This document shows positions 26,435-34,220 of a stretch of 64,000 bases of DNA, one piece after another. Made by a program: the position numbers and the translations under genes. The stretch is from Pseudomonas sp. PB120. Lineage in GTDB: Bacteria > Pseudomonadota > Gammaproteobacteria > Pseudomonadales > Pseudomonadaceae. The stretch covers positions 33,406-97,405 of the forward strand of contig NZ_RWIN01000149.1 in assembly GCF_009761815.1 (NCBI RefSeq), written 5' to 3'. How positions within the stretch are numbered: position 1 is the stretch's first letter; every line of letters starts with the position of its first letter. The notes beneath the pieces are model-generated. The model was not told where the DNA came from, searched no databases, and worked only from the letters and a program-made list of their open reading frames with translations.

Positions 26435-27372
26435 AAGTCTCGTTGATCGTTCCGGTATTCAATGAAGAACAGGCGATCAGTCTGTTTTACCTGGCCGTGC
26501 GACAAGAGCTGAAGCTTGATCAGGTCGACGTCGAAATCGTGTTCATCAACGATGGCAGTTCCGATCGTACGGCGGAGCAGATAAAGGCGCTGGCACAAGC
26601 CGACGAACAGGTGATGCTGATCAACTTCTCGCGCAACTTCGGCAAGGAACCCGCGCTGTTCGCTGGCCTGGAATATGCCACCGGCGATGCGGTGATTCCC
26701 ATGGATGTGGACCTGCAGGACCCGATCAGCGTCATTCCGTTACTGATTGCGCAGTGGCAGAAGGGCGCCGACGTGGTGCTCGCCAAGCGCCGGGACCGCA
26801 CGACCGACAGCTACCTAAAACGTTACAGCGCGGCGCTGTTCTACCATGTACTGAACCGGATCTCTTACACCCGGATCGAAGAAAACGTCGGCGATTTCCG
26901 GCTCATGGACCGCAAGGTGGTCGACGTGATTCGCGCACTTCCCGAGCATCAGTTGTTCATGAAGGGTGTGTTGTCGTGGGCGGGTTTCAACACGGTGGTG
27001 GTGGAATACGAGCGAGCAGAACGCGTGGCGGGCACCAGCAAGTTCAACGGCTGGAAACTGTGGAACCTGGCACTCGAAGGCGTGACTTCATTCAGTACGG
27101 TGCCGTTGCGGTTATGGACTTACGTCGGTGGCTGCGTGTCGATGTTCGCCGTGCTCTACGCGGTGTACATGGTGCTGGACAAAGTTTTCAACGGCAACAG
27201 CGTCCCAGGATACCCTTCGTTGATGACCGCCATTCTGTTCCTGGGCGGTGTGCAACTGATCGGCATCGGCATCCTCGGTGAATACATCGGCCGGATCTAC
27301 ATTGAAGCCAAGCACCGGCCGCGTTATGTGGTGAAAGATATTGTCGGCGGCAAAGACCGGCTTGGGCTTTGA
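26431..27372 (+). CDS. GtrB-like bactoprenol glucosyltransferase (GT2)
   Basis: Transfers glucose from UDP-glucose to undecaprenyl phosphate on the cytoplasmic face. It has 313 residues: a GT2 catalytic domain with VSLIVPVFNEEQAI (2-15), FINDGSSDRT (DGS motif), NFSRNFGKEPAL and MDVDLQDP (DxD), RRDRTTDSYLKR, then two C-terminal TM helices (about 232-255 and 265-285). It closely follows the GtrB/DPM1 pattern. It is coupled to gtrA by a four-base overlap (ATGA) and followed one base later by the third cassette gene. Confidence 0.9.
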   Translation: MKVSLIVPVFNEEQAISLFYLAVRQELKLDQVDVEIVFINDGSSDRTAEQIKALAQADEQVMLINFSRNFGKEPALFAGLEYATGDAVIPMDVDLQDPISVIPLLIAQWQKGADVVLAKRRDRTTDSYLKRYSAALFYHVLNRISYTRIEENVGDFRLMDRKVVDVIRALPEHQLFMKGVLSWAGFNTVVVEYERAERVAGTSKFNGWKLWNLALEGVTSFSTVPLRLWTYVGGCVSMFAVLYAVYMVLDKVFNGNSVPGYPSLMTAILFLGGVQLIGIGILGEYIGRIYIEAKHRPRYVVKDIVGGKDRLGL

Positions 27373-27373
27373 C

Positions 27374-28882
27374 ATGGGCCGGTTCATCGATTTTCTTGGC
27401 AAGGAACTCGGGCACCGTCAGGTCGGGCTGTTTTTTCTGCTCGCAACCCTGGTGTATGTGCTGCCGCTGATCCTCGCGGACTATCAATACATCGATGACA
27501 ACTGGCGTTCCCTGTCGGCCGGGATGGCGTGGGCGAAGGAGGGCCGGTTGTTTGCCGAGCTGTTTTACAACGTGCTCACCTTCGGCACGGGCGCGCCGAA
27601 TATCTTTCCGTTGCCGCTGCTGATCGCCACGCTGGCCATGACCTGCGCCCTGACCAGCCTGACGTTTCATTACGCCCCGCAGCCGACGATCTCGCATTGC
27701 CTGGTGCTGCTGCCGCTTTGGTACAACCCGTTTTTCCTGCAAAACCTGTCGTATCAATACGACGGCCCCATCATGGTCCTGAGCCTGGTGGCGGTCATTT
27801 TTGCGATCACTTTTCACCATGCCTCGAGCACGCTGCAGTGGCTGGTGCCGTCCGGGCTGATTGCGTTGGCGTTGGGGCTCTATCAGGTGAGCATCAACGT
27901 GTTTCTGGGCTTGTGCTGTCTGGAGCTGTTGCGGCGCGTCAATGACCGGTTGCCGTGGGCGCAAGGGTGCCGGTTGGTCGGCTGGAAAGTCGCGCAGGTC
28001 GCCATGGGCGGCTTGATGTATGGCGTCAGTGCCGCCGCGTTCATGACCCAGGACCGCACACAGTTGTTGAACTGGAGCGCCGCGCCGCTGCTGCAACTTG
28101 AAATCAACGTTGGCAGAGTGCTGGAAAAAGTCGCGCTGCTGTTTCACGGCGGATTGACGTGGGTGTTTGCCGGGTTGTTGCTGTTTGCCACCGTCGGCGG
28201 CGTGCAATTGGCGTTGACGATGCTTGAGCGTCAGGACAGCGGGCTGAAAAAAGCCCTGATCGGCTTGCTGTGTCTGCTGAGCTTGCCTGTCCTGGTGCTG
28301 CTGGTGTCAGGCGTCGCGCTGTTTTTCCGCGACTTCAACGAAGGCGCCCGCACCTTGATGGGCTTCGCGGTGCTGTTGGTGTTGCTGTTTTATCTCAGCC
28401 ACCTGGCGCTGGAACGTATACACCGACGGCTGCCGCTGTTATTGGCGATTCCCTTGCTCGCGATGCTTTCACTGTCGTATGCCTATGGCCGCGTGTTGAC
28501 GGTGCAGAAAGCCTTCTCGACCACCGCGCTGTCGAGCCTTGAGCGCGATTTCGCGACCCATCGGGAGTTGCGCGAAGCCAAGCGTATTTACATGTCGGTG
28601 ACCTATTCCGATCACTGGCTGACGGGCGCCGCCGGTTCGTTCAAACAGTTGCCGGTGTTGCACTACCTGCTGAACATCGACTTTTACATGCTGGCCGAGA
28701 ACCTGCCGAAGGTGGGCATCACCAACGTGGTGGCGGAGAAGGAGCGACGCAATGCGACGCGGGTCGGTTACCGGGGGTATCCGGCGCTGCTGGAGCGCCA
28801 GTACTACCGAATCTATCTGGTGGGCGACTACGGGTTTATCGTCATGAACGAACCGGCTCCAATCAAGGCGCTTCGTTGGTGA
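27374..28882 (+). CDS. Glucosyltransferase-domain membrane protein (GtrII-like)
   Basis: A 502-residue polytopic protein with about ten TM helices, the serotype-specific member of a gtrABC cassette that transfers the lipid-linked glucose to lipopolysaccharide O-antigen in the periplasm. The first loop has DYQYIDDNWRSLSAGMAWAK (residues about 36-55), where the acidic DD pair is the expected catalytic site, and SYQYDGPIMVLSL follows. ATG 27374 lies just past the gtrB stop. The linkage specificity cannot be read from sequence. No phage genes are nearby, although such cassettes often travel with phages. Confidence 0.85.
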   Translation: MGRFIDFLGKELGHRQVGLFFLLATLVYVLPLILADYQYIDDNWRSLSAGMAWAKEGRLFAELFYNVLTFGTGAPNIFPLPLLIATLAMTCALTSLTFHYAPQPTISHCLVLLPLWYNPFFLQNLSYQYDGPIMVLSLVAVIFAITFHHASSTLQWLVPSGLIALALGLYQVSINVFLGLCCLELLRRVNDRLPWAQGCRLVGWKVAQVAMGGLMYGVSAAAFMTQDRTQLLNWSAAPLLQLEINVGRVLEKVALLFHGGLTWVFAGLLLFATVGGVQLALTMLERQDSGLKKALIGLLCLLSLPVLVLLVSGVALFFRDFNEGARTLMGFAVLLVLLFYLSHLALERIHRRLPLLLAIPLLAMLSLSYAYGRVLTVQKAFSTTALSSLERDFATHRELREAKRIYMSVTYSDHWLTGAAGSFKQLPVLHYLLNIDFYMLAENLPKVGITNVVAEKERRNATRVGYRGYPALLERQYYRIYLVGDYGFIVMNEPAPIKALRW

Positions 28883-28888
28883 AGCGCC
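28867..28888. terminator. Short stem-loop at the end of the gtr cassette
   Basis: GGCGCTTC (28867-28874) and GAAGCGCC (28881-28888) form an 8-bp perfect stem with a 6-base loop; it overlaps the stop codon and lies 19 bases before the stop of the convergent gene. No T tract, so a terminator role is uncertain. Confidence 0.45.
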
Positions 28889-28907
28889 ATCAAAGGAGCC
28901 GTCGGGG

Positions 28908-30527
28908 TCATGCTGCGGCTATCTCATTAGGCTCGAAACTGTCCGCCCGCGCCATCTGCCACATGCGCGAGTAAAACTCGCCGTTCACCTCACCGGTGAG
29001 CAATTCCCCCGGTTTCAAGAACACATGCAGTTGCGAGAACAGTTTGATCTCGGTGGCCGACATACGACGTACCAAGTGCTTGGCCGACAACTGCGACGGA
29101 TGATCGAGACCAGCGGCGGCGAGCATCTCAGCCAGGGCTTCAAGGGTTTTACGGTGAAAATTGAACACCCGTTGCGCCTTGTCCGGGACCACCAGCGCGC
29201 GTTGGCGCAAGGTGTCCTGTGTGGCAACGCCGGTCGGGCATTTATTGGTGTGGCAACTTTGCGACTGGATGCAGCCAATGGCGAACATGAAGCCGCGCGC
29301 CGAGTTGGCCCAGTCGGCACCGATGGCCAACACGCTGGCGATGTCGAAGGCGCTGACGATCTTGCCGCTGGCACCGAGTTTGATCTTGTCCCGCAGGTTC
29401 AGGCCCACCAGCGTGTTGTGCACGAACAGCAAACCTTCTCGCATCGGCGCACCGATGTGATCGGTGAATTCCACGGGCGCAGCGCCGGTGCCGCCTTCTT
29501 TGCCGTCAATGACGATGAAGTCCGGCAGGATGCCGGTTTCGAGCATGGCCTTGGCGATCCCCATGAATTCCCAGGGGTGACCCAGGCAAAACTTGAAGCC
29601 CACCGGTTTGCCGCCGGACAGTTCACGCAGTTGCTGGATGAAGTGCATCAATTCGATCGGCGTCGAAAACGCGCTGTGCCGTGACGGCGAGATGCAGTCC
29701 TGGCCCATCGGGACGCCGCGGGTTTCAGCGATTTCCCGGGTGACTTTGTGCTTGGGCAAGATCCCGCCGTGGCCGGGTTTGGCGCCCTGACTCATCTTGA
29801 TTTCGATCATCCGCACTTGCGGCGTCTGGGCTTGCGCGGCGAAGCGTTGCGGGTCGAAACGGCCGTCAGCGGTGCGGCAACCGAAGTAGCCGCTGCCGAG
29901 TTCCCAGGTCAGATCGCCGCCGTTTTCCCGATGATAGGCGCTGATGCTGCCTTCGCCGGTGTCGTGGGCGAAGTTGCCGAGCTTGGCGCCCTGGTTCAGC
30001 GCGCGAATCGCATTGGCGCTCAAAGAGCCGAAACTCATGGCCGAGATGTTGAACACCGACGCCGAGTACGGCTGGGTGCATTGCGGGCCGCCCACAATGA
30101 CGCGAAACGCACTCGGGTCGCTCACCGGCGCCGGGCGCATGGAGTGGCCGATGAATTCGAAACCCGCCTGGTACACGTCGATCAACGTGCCGAAGGGTTT
30201 GTCCGCGCTTTCATTTTTGGCCCGCGAGTAGACCAGCGAACGCTGGGCCCGGGAGAAGGGCAGGGCGTCACTGTCGGATTCGAGCAGGTATTGGCGGATT
30301 TCCGGGCGGATGCCTTCCACCAGATAACGGATGTTGCCGAGGATCGGATAGTTGCGGCGCACCGCGTGCGGGCTTTGCAGCAGATCGAACAGGCCGATCA
30401 GGCTGAGAATGCCGGTGGTCGCGGTGATCGGCCACAGCCAGTCATGTTCCAGGAAGGGCAGGCTGGCGAGGGTGAAGATCACGCAAGCGGCAAAGAAGGC
30501 GTAACGGCTCAGGAGTGACAGGCTCAT
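28908..30527 (-). CDS. FMN-binding glutamate-synthase-family protein (GltB2-like)
   Basis: A 539-residue protein with one or two N-terminal TM helices (residues about 8-50), then an FMN-binding alpha/beta barrel resembling the glutamate synthase large-subunit central domain. Visible blocks are FNISAMSFGSLSANAI, GGDLTWELGSGYFGCR, QGAKPGHGGILPKHKVT, DFIVIDGKEGGTGAAP, and CIQSQSCHTNKCPTGVATQD with cysteines that could hold a [3Fe-4S] cluster. It lacks the glutamine amidotransferase domain, so glutamine-dependent activity is not expected; the substrate is unknown. The start at 30527 has AAGGAAA at good spacing. A longer frame upstream only translates the REP repeat and is rejected. It is convergent with the gtr cassette. 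Confidence 0.85.
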   Translation of the reverse strand: MSLSLLSRYAFFAACVIFTLASLPFLEHDWLWPITATTGILSLIGLFDLLQSPHAVRRNYPILGNIRYLVEGIRPEIRQYLLESDSDALPFSRAQRSLVYSRAKNESADKPFGTLIDVYQAGFEFIGHSMRPAPVSDPSAFRVIVGGPQCTQPYSASVFNISAMSFGSLSANAIRALNQGAKLGNFAHDTGEGSISAYHRENGGDLTWELGSGYFGCRTADGRFDPQRFAAQAQTPQVRMIEIKMSQGAKPGHGGILPKHKVTREIAETRGVPMGQDCISPSRHSAFSTPIELMHFIQQLRELSGGKPVGFKFCLGHPWEFMGIAKAMLETGILPDFIVIDGKEGGTGAAPVEFTDHIGAPMREGLLFVHNTLVGLNLRDKIKLGASGKIVSAFDIASVLAIGADWANSARGFMFAIGCIQSQSCHTNKCPTGVATQDTLRQRALVVPDKAQRVFNFHRKTLEALAEMLAAAGLDHPSQLSAKHLVRRMSATEIKLFSQLHVFLKPGELLTGEVNGEFYSRMWQMARADSFEPNEIAAA

Positions 30528-30579
30528 ACGGTTTCCTTGGGTTCGGACTCGTTCATTGTTTGGCAACGCTTGATGCTTT

Positions 30580-30711
30580 TGTGGCGAGGGAGCTTGCTCC
30601 CGTTCGGCTGCGTAGCAGTCGCAAAACCTACTGACGGGATTTGTCTGACTGAATGCAGCGCTTTTATTGGGACCGCTTCGCGCTCCAGCGGGAGCAAGCT
30701 CCCTCGCCACA
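30580..30711. repeat. REP inverted pair (GTGGCGAGGGAGC family)
   Basis: TGTGGCGAGGGAGC starts at 30580 and GGGAGCAAGCTCCCTCGCCA ends near 30711, same family and size (132 bp) as the triplicated units at 24114. It lies upstream of the FMN protein gene and just after the LuxR gene's 3' end. Confidence 0.9.
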
Positions 30712-30735
30712 GAGTGCTGCGTGCTGCAATGTTCG

Positions 30736-31536
30736 TCAGGCATTCTGCGCCTGGAGAAAAATTGAAAACAGCTCGGACTGGGACTTGATCCCCAGCTTGC
30801 TGTACATGTGTTTCTTATGGACTTTCACGGTTTCGACAGAGATTTCCAGCTTACGGGCGATTTCCTTACTGGAGCAACCGCTGAGCATCAGGCGCCCGAC
30901 GTCCAGCTCCCGGGCGGTCAATTGCGCGCCTTTGAGTTGCTGCACCGACGCTTCCAGCTGCACGCGCCAATCCGGTTGCGGTGGCGACGGCGCGAGGGCC
31001 ACGACCTCGTTGATTTCGTATGGCAAGCGCTGGCGCAACAGCCCCAGAATCCAGGGCTGGATCAGCGACAGCAAGGCAATTTGCTGACCGCTGAAACGCT
31101 GTTTGCTGCCCAGTGAAAGGCACAGCGTGCGGTCGCCTTCGAGCTGACAATTGAACTGGATTTCATCGGCGACCACATTCAGACGAAAGTAGCGCTGGTA
31201 ATACTCGGTCAGTTCGAAGTGCTCCGGCGCCACTTCCGACAGGCGATAAAGTCCGGTGCGCGATTGTTCGCGGCACGCGATGTAGAACGGGTCGAGCAGG
31301 TACAAACCGCGCAGGTAATCCTGGAACAACTGATCAGGGCTGCCGTCCTCGCCCGGGCATTCGGCGAACACTTGCGGGTGTTGGTCAGGGTTGAAAAGCA
31401 GCGCCACCCAGCTGTCGAAGCTCACGTACTGATCCAGCAGGCGCACCAGCTGCGTCCAGAAATTGGGCTTGTCCAGGGCGTCGATCAGTTGCCCCACCGA
31501 ACGGTGCCAGGCGATGTCGTCCAACGAGAGTGTCAT
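30736..31536 (-). CDS. LuxR-family transcriptional regulator
   Basis: A 266-residue protein. The C-terminal 65 residues are a LuxR-type helix-turn-helix: LTARELDVGRLMLSGCSSKE, IARKLEISVETVKVHKKHMY, SKLGIKSQSELFSIFL. The N-terminal 190 residues (MTLSLDDIAWHRSVGQLIDA..., LDQYVSFDSWVALLFNPDQ) are not a REC domain and do not show the acyl-homoserine-lactone triad clearly; they look like a small-molecule-sensing domain. It diverges from the nitrilase-family gene over a 126-base gap, so it probably regulates that gene and the permease. The ligand is unknown; an amide, nitrile or amine substrate is plausible. Confidence 0.8.
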   Translation of the reverse strand: MTLSLDDIAWHRSVGQLIDALDKPNFWTQLVRLLDQYVSFDSWVALLFNPDQHPQVFAECPGEDGSPDQLFQDYLRGLYLLDPFYIACREQSRTGLYRLSEVAPEHFELTEYYQRYFRLNVVADEIQFNCQLEGDRTLCLSLGSKQRFSGQQIALLSLIQPWILGLLRQRLPYEINEVVALAPSPPQPDWRVQLEASVQQLKGAQLTARELDVGRLMLSGCSSKEIARKLEISVETVKVHKKHMYSKLGIKSQSELFSIFLQAQNA

Positions 31537-31662
31537 GCATCTACCCCTATCGTGTTACCCCGGCGGCGTGATTCCCCGGCCGGTTGCTTGCTGCGCATAC
31601 TGGCGCACAGACACCGACCGGGCAATCTTTCTGCAGCCCGGCCACCAGAACAAGGAATACCC

Positions 31663-32484
31663 ATGAAGGTCGAACTCGCCCAACTGGCGGGCCGTGACAA
31701 CGACACGGCTTACAACCTCGAACGCGCCTTGGCCGCCATCGCTGCTTGCGCGGCGGACACGCAACTGATCATGTTTCCCGAAAGCCACTTGATGGGCTTC
31801 CCATCGGCCGACAGCGTGGCGGCGGTCGCCGAACCCCTGAACGGCCCGACCGTCAACGCGGTTGTCGCCGCTGCCCGCGAGCGCAACATCGCTGTGGTCA
31901 TCGGCACGGCCGAGAACGATAACGGTCGCTTCTACAACACGACGCTGCTGATCACCCCTGAAGGCATCGCGCTGAAATACCGCAAGACGCATCTGTGGGC
32001 GTCGGATCGCGGTGTCTACGAGGCGGGCGACCGATACGCCACGTGCCTGTGGAACGGCGTACGCGTCGGCCTGCTGATTTGCTACGACATCGAATTCCCC
32101 GAGACCGCCCGTGCACTGGCGCAACTGGGTGCCGAATTGCTGATCGTGACCAACGGCAACATGGACCCTTACGGCCCGACCCACCGCACCGCGATCATGG
32201 CCCGCGCCCAGGAAAACCAGGCGTTTGCGCTGATGGTCAACCGGGTGGAGGCGGGCGATGGCGGGTTGTTGTTTGCCGGTGGAAGTGCGCTGGTGGATCC
32301 GCTGGGCACGCTGTTGTTCGAGGCGGGGCGCGAGGAAGGGCAGTTTGCGGTTGAACTGGATCTTCAGCAGCTGACGGCGGCGCGGCAGGACTATCGGTAT
32401 CTGGATGATCAGCGGCTGAAGTTGCCGGGGGAGTTGGTTGAGCATGTTTCTGGATTGCGGGAGCTGCTGATTCCTGCGCGCTGA
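31663..32484 (+). CDS. Nitrilase-superfamily amidohydrolase
   Basis: A 273-residue carbon-nitrogen hydrolase, cytoplasmic. The Glu-Lys-Cys triad is visible: MFPESHLMG (E near residue 43), KYRKTHLW (K near 110) and GLLICYDIEFPE (C near 143). The downstream RAQENQAFALMVNRV block is also typical. Length and motifs fit aliphatic amidases/R-amidases and deaminated-glutathione amidases rather than true nitrilases (about 330 residues). ATG 31663 follows AAGGAA. It is followed by an APC permease 244 bases later, with a REP relic in between, and preceded by a divergent LuxR regulator. Substrate not deducible. Confidence 0.85.
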   Translation: MKVELAQLAGRDNDTAYNLERALAAIAACAADTQLIMFPESHLMGFPSADSVAAVAEPLNGPTVNAVVAAARERNIAVVIGTAENDNGRFYNTTLLITPEGIALKYRKTHLWASDRGVYEAGDRYATCLWNGVRVGLLICYDIEFPETARALAQLGAELLIVTNGNMDPYGPTHRTAIMARAQENQAFALMVNRVEAGDGGLLFAGGSALVDPLGTLLFEAGREEGQFAVELDLQQLTAARQDYRYLDDQRLKLPGELVEHVSGLRELLIPAR

Positions 32485-32493
32485 TCCGGACTT

Positions 32494-32617
32494 GATGGCG
32501 TCAGCAATGACGCCATCGCCGGCAAGCCGGTCTCGCTCCCACAGGGGGCTCCAGTGATCACACAAATTGTGAACGCCCGGGTTCAATTGTAGGAGTGAGC
32601 CTGCTCGCGATGAGGCC
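32494..32617. repeat. REP-like hairpin and a lone REP after the nitrilase gene
   Basis: GATGGCGTCA (32494-32503) pairs with TGACGCCATC (32508-32517) in a 4-base loop, right after the stop and probably able to end transcription. CGCCGGCAAGCCGGTCTCGC and CTCCCACAGG continue the REP pattern to about 32545, and a single TGTAGGAGTGAGCCTGCTCG lies at 32588-32617. Confidence 0.75.
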
Positions 32618-32728
32618 CTGACAGGCCACACACCTGTTTGATTGACCCAAGAACAATAAAGCAACACCCGAACACTCTGCGCCGAACTCGGCTCTGCCAT
32701 AAATCTAATAATTCCGGAGTAGTCGCTC

Positions 32729-34054
32729 ATGGCTCGTTTGCAACGCACCCTGTCATTAGGGTCGGTGGTGCTGTTTGGCATTGCCTACATGACGCCGATC
32801 ATTGTGCTCGGCACCTTTGGTATCCTCGCTCAATCCACCGCCGGCATGGTTCCGGCCGCTTACCTCGCGGCGCTGGTGGCGATGTTTTTCACCGCCATGA
32901 GCTACGGCCGCATGGCCTCGGCATTCCCCGTGGCCGGCTCGGCTTATAGCTATGTGCGCAAGGCGATCAGCCCGAAGCTCGGCTTCATCGCCGGTTGGGC
33001 GGTTTTACTCGATTACTTGTTCCTGCCCATGGCGATCTGGCTGATCGGCGCCGCGTACCTCAATTCCGCATTTCCGGCGGTGCCGCAGTGGATCTGGGTA
33101 CTGGCCTTCATCGGCATCACCAGCGCGATCAACATCGTCGGCCTGAAACTGGCCAACGGCATCAACGCCTTGCTGATGCTGGTGCAATTCCTGGTGCTGA
33201 TCGCCTTCGTTGCGCTGTGCGTGCATTACGTCGGCGGCGATGCGAGCACGCCCTTGTGGTCGGTCAAACCGTTCTTCAACGGCGACATGCAAATGCCGTT
33301 GATCATGAGCGGCGCGGCCATTGCCTGTTACTCGTTCCTCGGTTTCGACGCGGTCAGCACCCTGACCGAAGAAACCCGCGACCCGCGCCGCACCATCCCT
33401 CGGGCGATCATGCTGATCACCTTGATCGGCGGTTTGATCTTCGTTGGCGTGTCGTACTTCGTGCAGATCGCCCACCCGGCGTTCCAGTTCGACAACGTCG
33501 ACTCGGCGGCCTATGAGATTGCCCGCAACATTGGTGGCGACTTGTTCGTGTCGATTTTCCTGATCGGCCTGATTGTCGGCCAGTTCGCTTCGGGCCTCTC
33601 GGCGCAGGCCAGCGGGTCGCGACTGTTGTTCGCAATGGGCCGCGACGGCGTGCTGCCGAAATCCTTCTTCGGCACGCTGCACGAACGCTTCGGCACTCCG
33701 GTCAACAGCATCCTGTTGTGCGCCGTCGTGGCGTTGCTGGCGCTGAAACTCGACGTCACCACGTCGACCTCGTTCATCAACTTCGGCGCGTTCCTCGCCT
33801 TCAGCCTGGTCAACCTTTCGGTGATCTTCCATTACTGGATCGGCGGCGAAAAGAAAGGTCTGCGCGAGCTGGTGCTGTTCCTGATCTTCCCGTTTATCGG
33901 CCTGGCGGCGGACTTGTGGCTGATGGTCAGCCTCGATCACCTGGCGATTTACCTGGGGCTGACCTGGCTGGGCATTGGCGTGGTGTACCTGGCGGTGCTG
34001 ACCGGCGGGTTCCGTCGCCAGCCACCGGAAATGGATTTCCAGGAAGCCACATAA
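32729..34054 (+). CDS. APC-superfamily amino acid/polyamine permease
   Basis: A 441-residue inner-membrane transporter with about twelve TM helices. TM1 carries GSVVLFGIAYMTPIIVLGTF and TM6 contains ACYSFLGFDAVSTLTEETRD, both typical of APC transporters; the wording of TM6 (FLGFDAVSTL) is close to PuuP/YeeF-type carriers of putrescine or amines. ATG 32729 follows CGGAGTAGTCGCTC. It lies downstream of the nitrilase-family gene and on the same strand, so it may import the substrate of that enzyme. Substrate is inference. Confidence 0.85.
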   Translation: MARLQRTLSLGSVVLFGIAYMTPIIVLGTFGILAQSTAGMVPAAYLAALVAMFFTAMSYGRMASAFPVAGSAYSYVRKAISPKLGFIAGWAVLLDYLFLPMAIWLIGAAYLNSAFPAVPQWIWVLAFIGITSAINIVGLKLANGINALLMLVQFLVLIAFVALCVHYVGGDASTPLWSVKPFFNGDMQMPLIMSGAAIACYSFLGFDAVSTLTEETRDPRRTIPRAIMLITLIGGLIFVGVSYFVQIAHPAFQFDNVDSAAYEIARNIGGDLFVSIFLIGLIVGQFASGLSAQASGSRLLFAMGRDGVLPKSFFGTLHERFGTPVNSILLCAVVALLALKLDVTTSTSFINFGAFLAFSLVNLSVIFHYWIGGEKKGLRELVLFLIFPFIGLAADLWLMVSLDHLAIYLGLTWLGIGVVYLAVLTGGFRRQPPEMDFQEAT

Positions 34055-34102
34055 CCCACACACTTAAAGGAAACCACCTGATCTGAAGGCTGGTGAAGAA
34101 CC

Positions 34103-34191
34103 TGTGGGAGTGAGCCTGCTCGCGATGAGGCCATGTCAGCCAATATCTTGGTGACTGACAGGCCGCCATCGCGAGCAGGCTCGCTCCCACA
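34103..34191. repeat. REP inverted pair (GTGGGAGTGAGCC family)
   Basis: TGTGGGAGTGAGCCTGCTCG starts at 34103 and the complementary CGAGCAGGCTCGCTCCCACA ends at 34191, with a small inner pairing (GGCC...GTCAG / CTGAC...GGCC). It separates two convergent genes. Confidence 0.9.
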
Positions 34192-34220
34192 TTAAATTGC
34201 GTTGGAAGTTAATGTTGCGT

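Noticed and set aside
30528..30743. 72-residue N-terminal extension of the FMN glutamate-synthase-like protein
   Set aside because: The extension translates REP sequence; the internal ATG at 30527 has a good ribosome site and a TM start.
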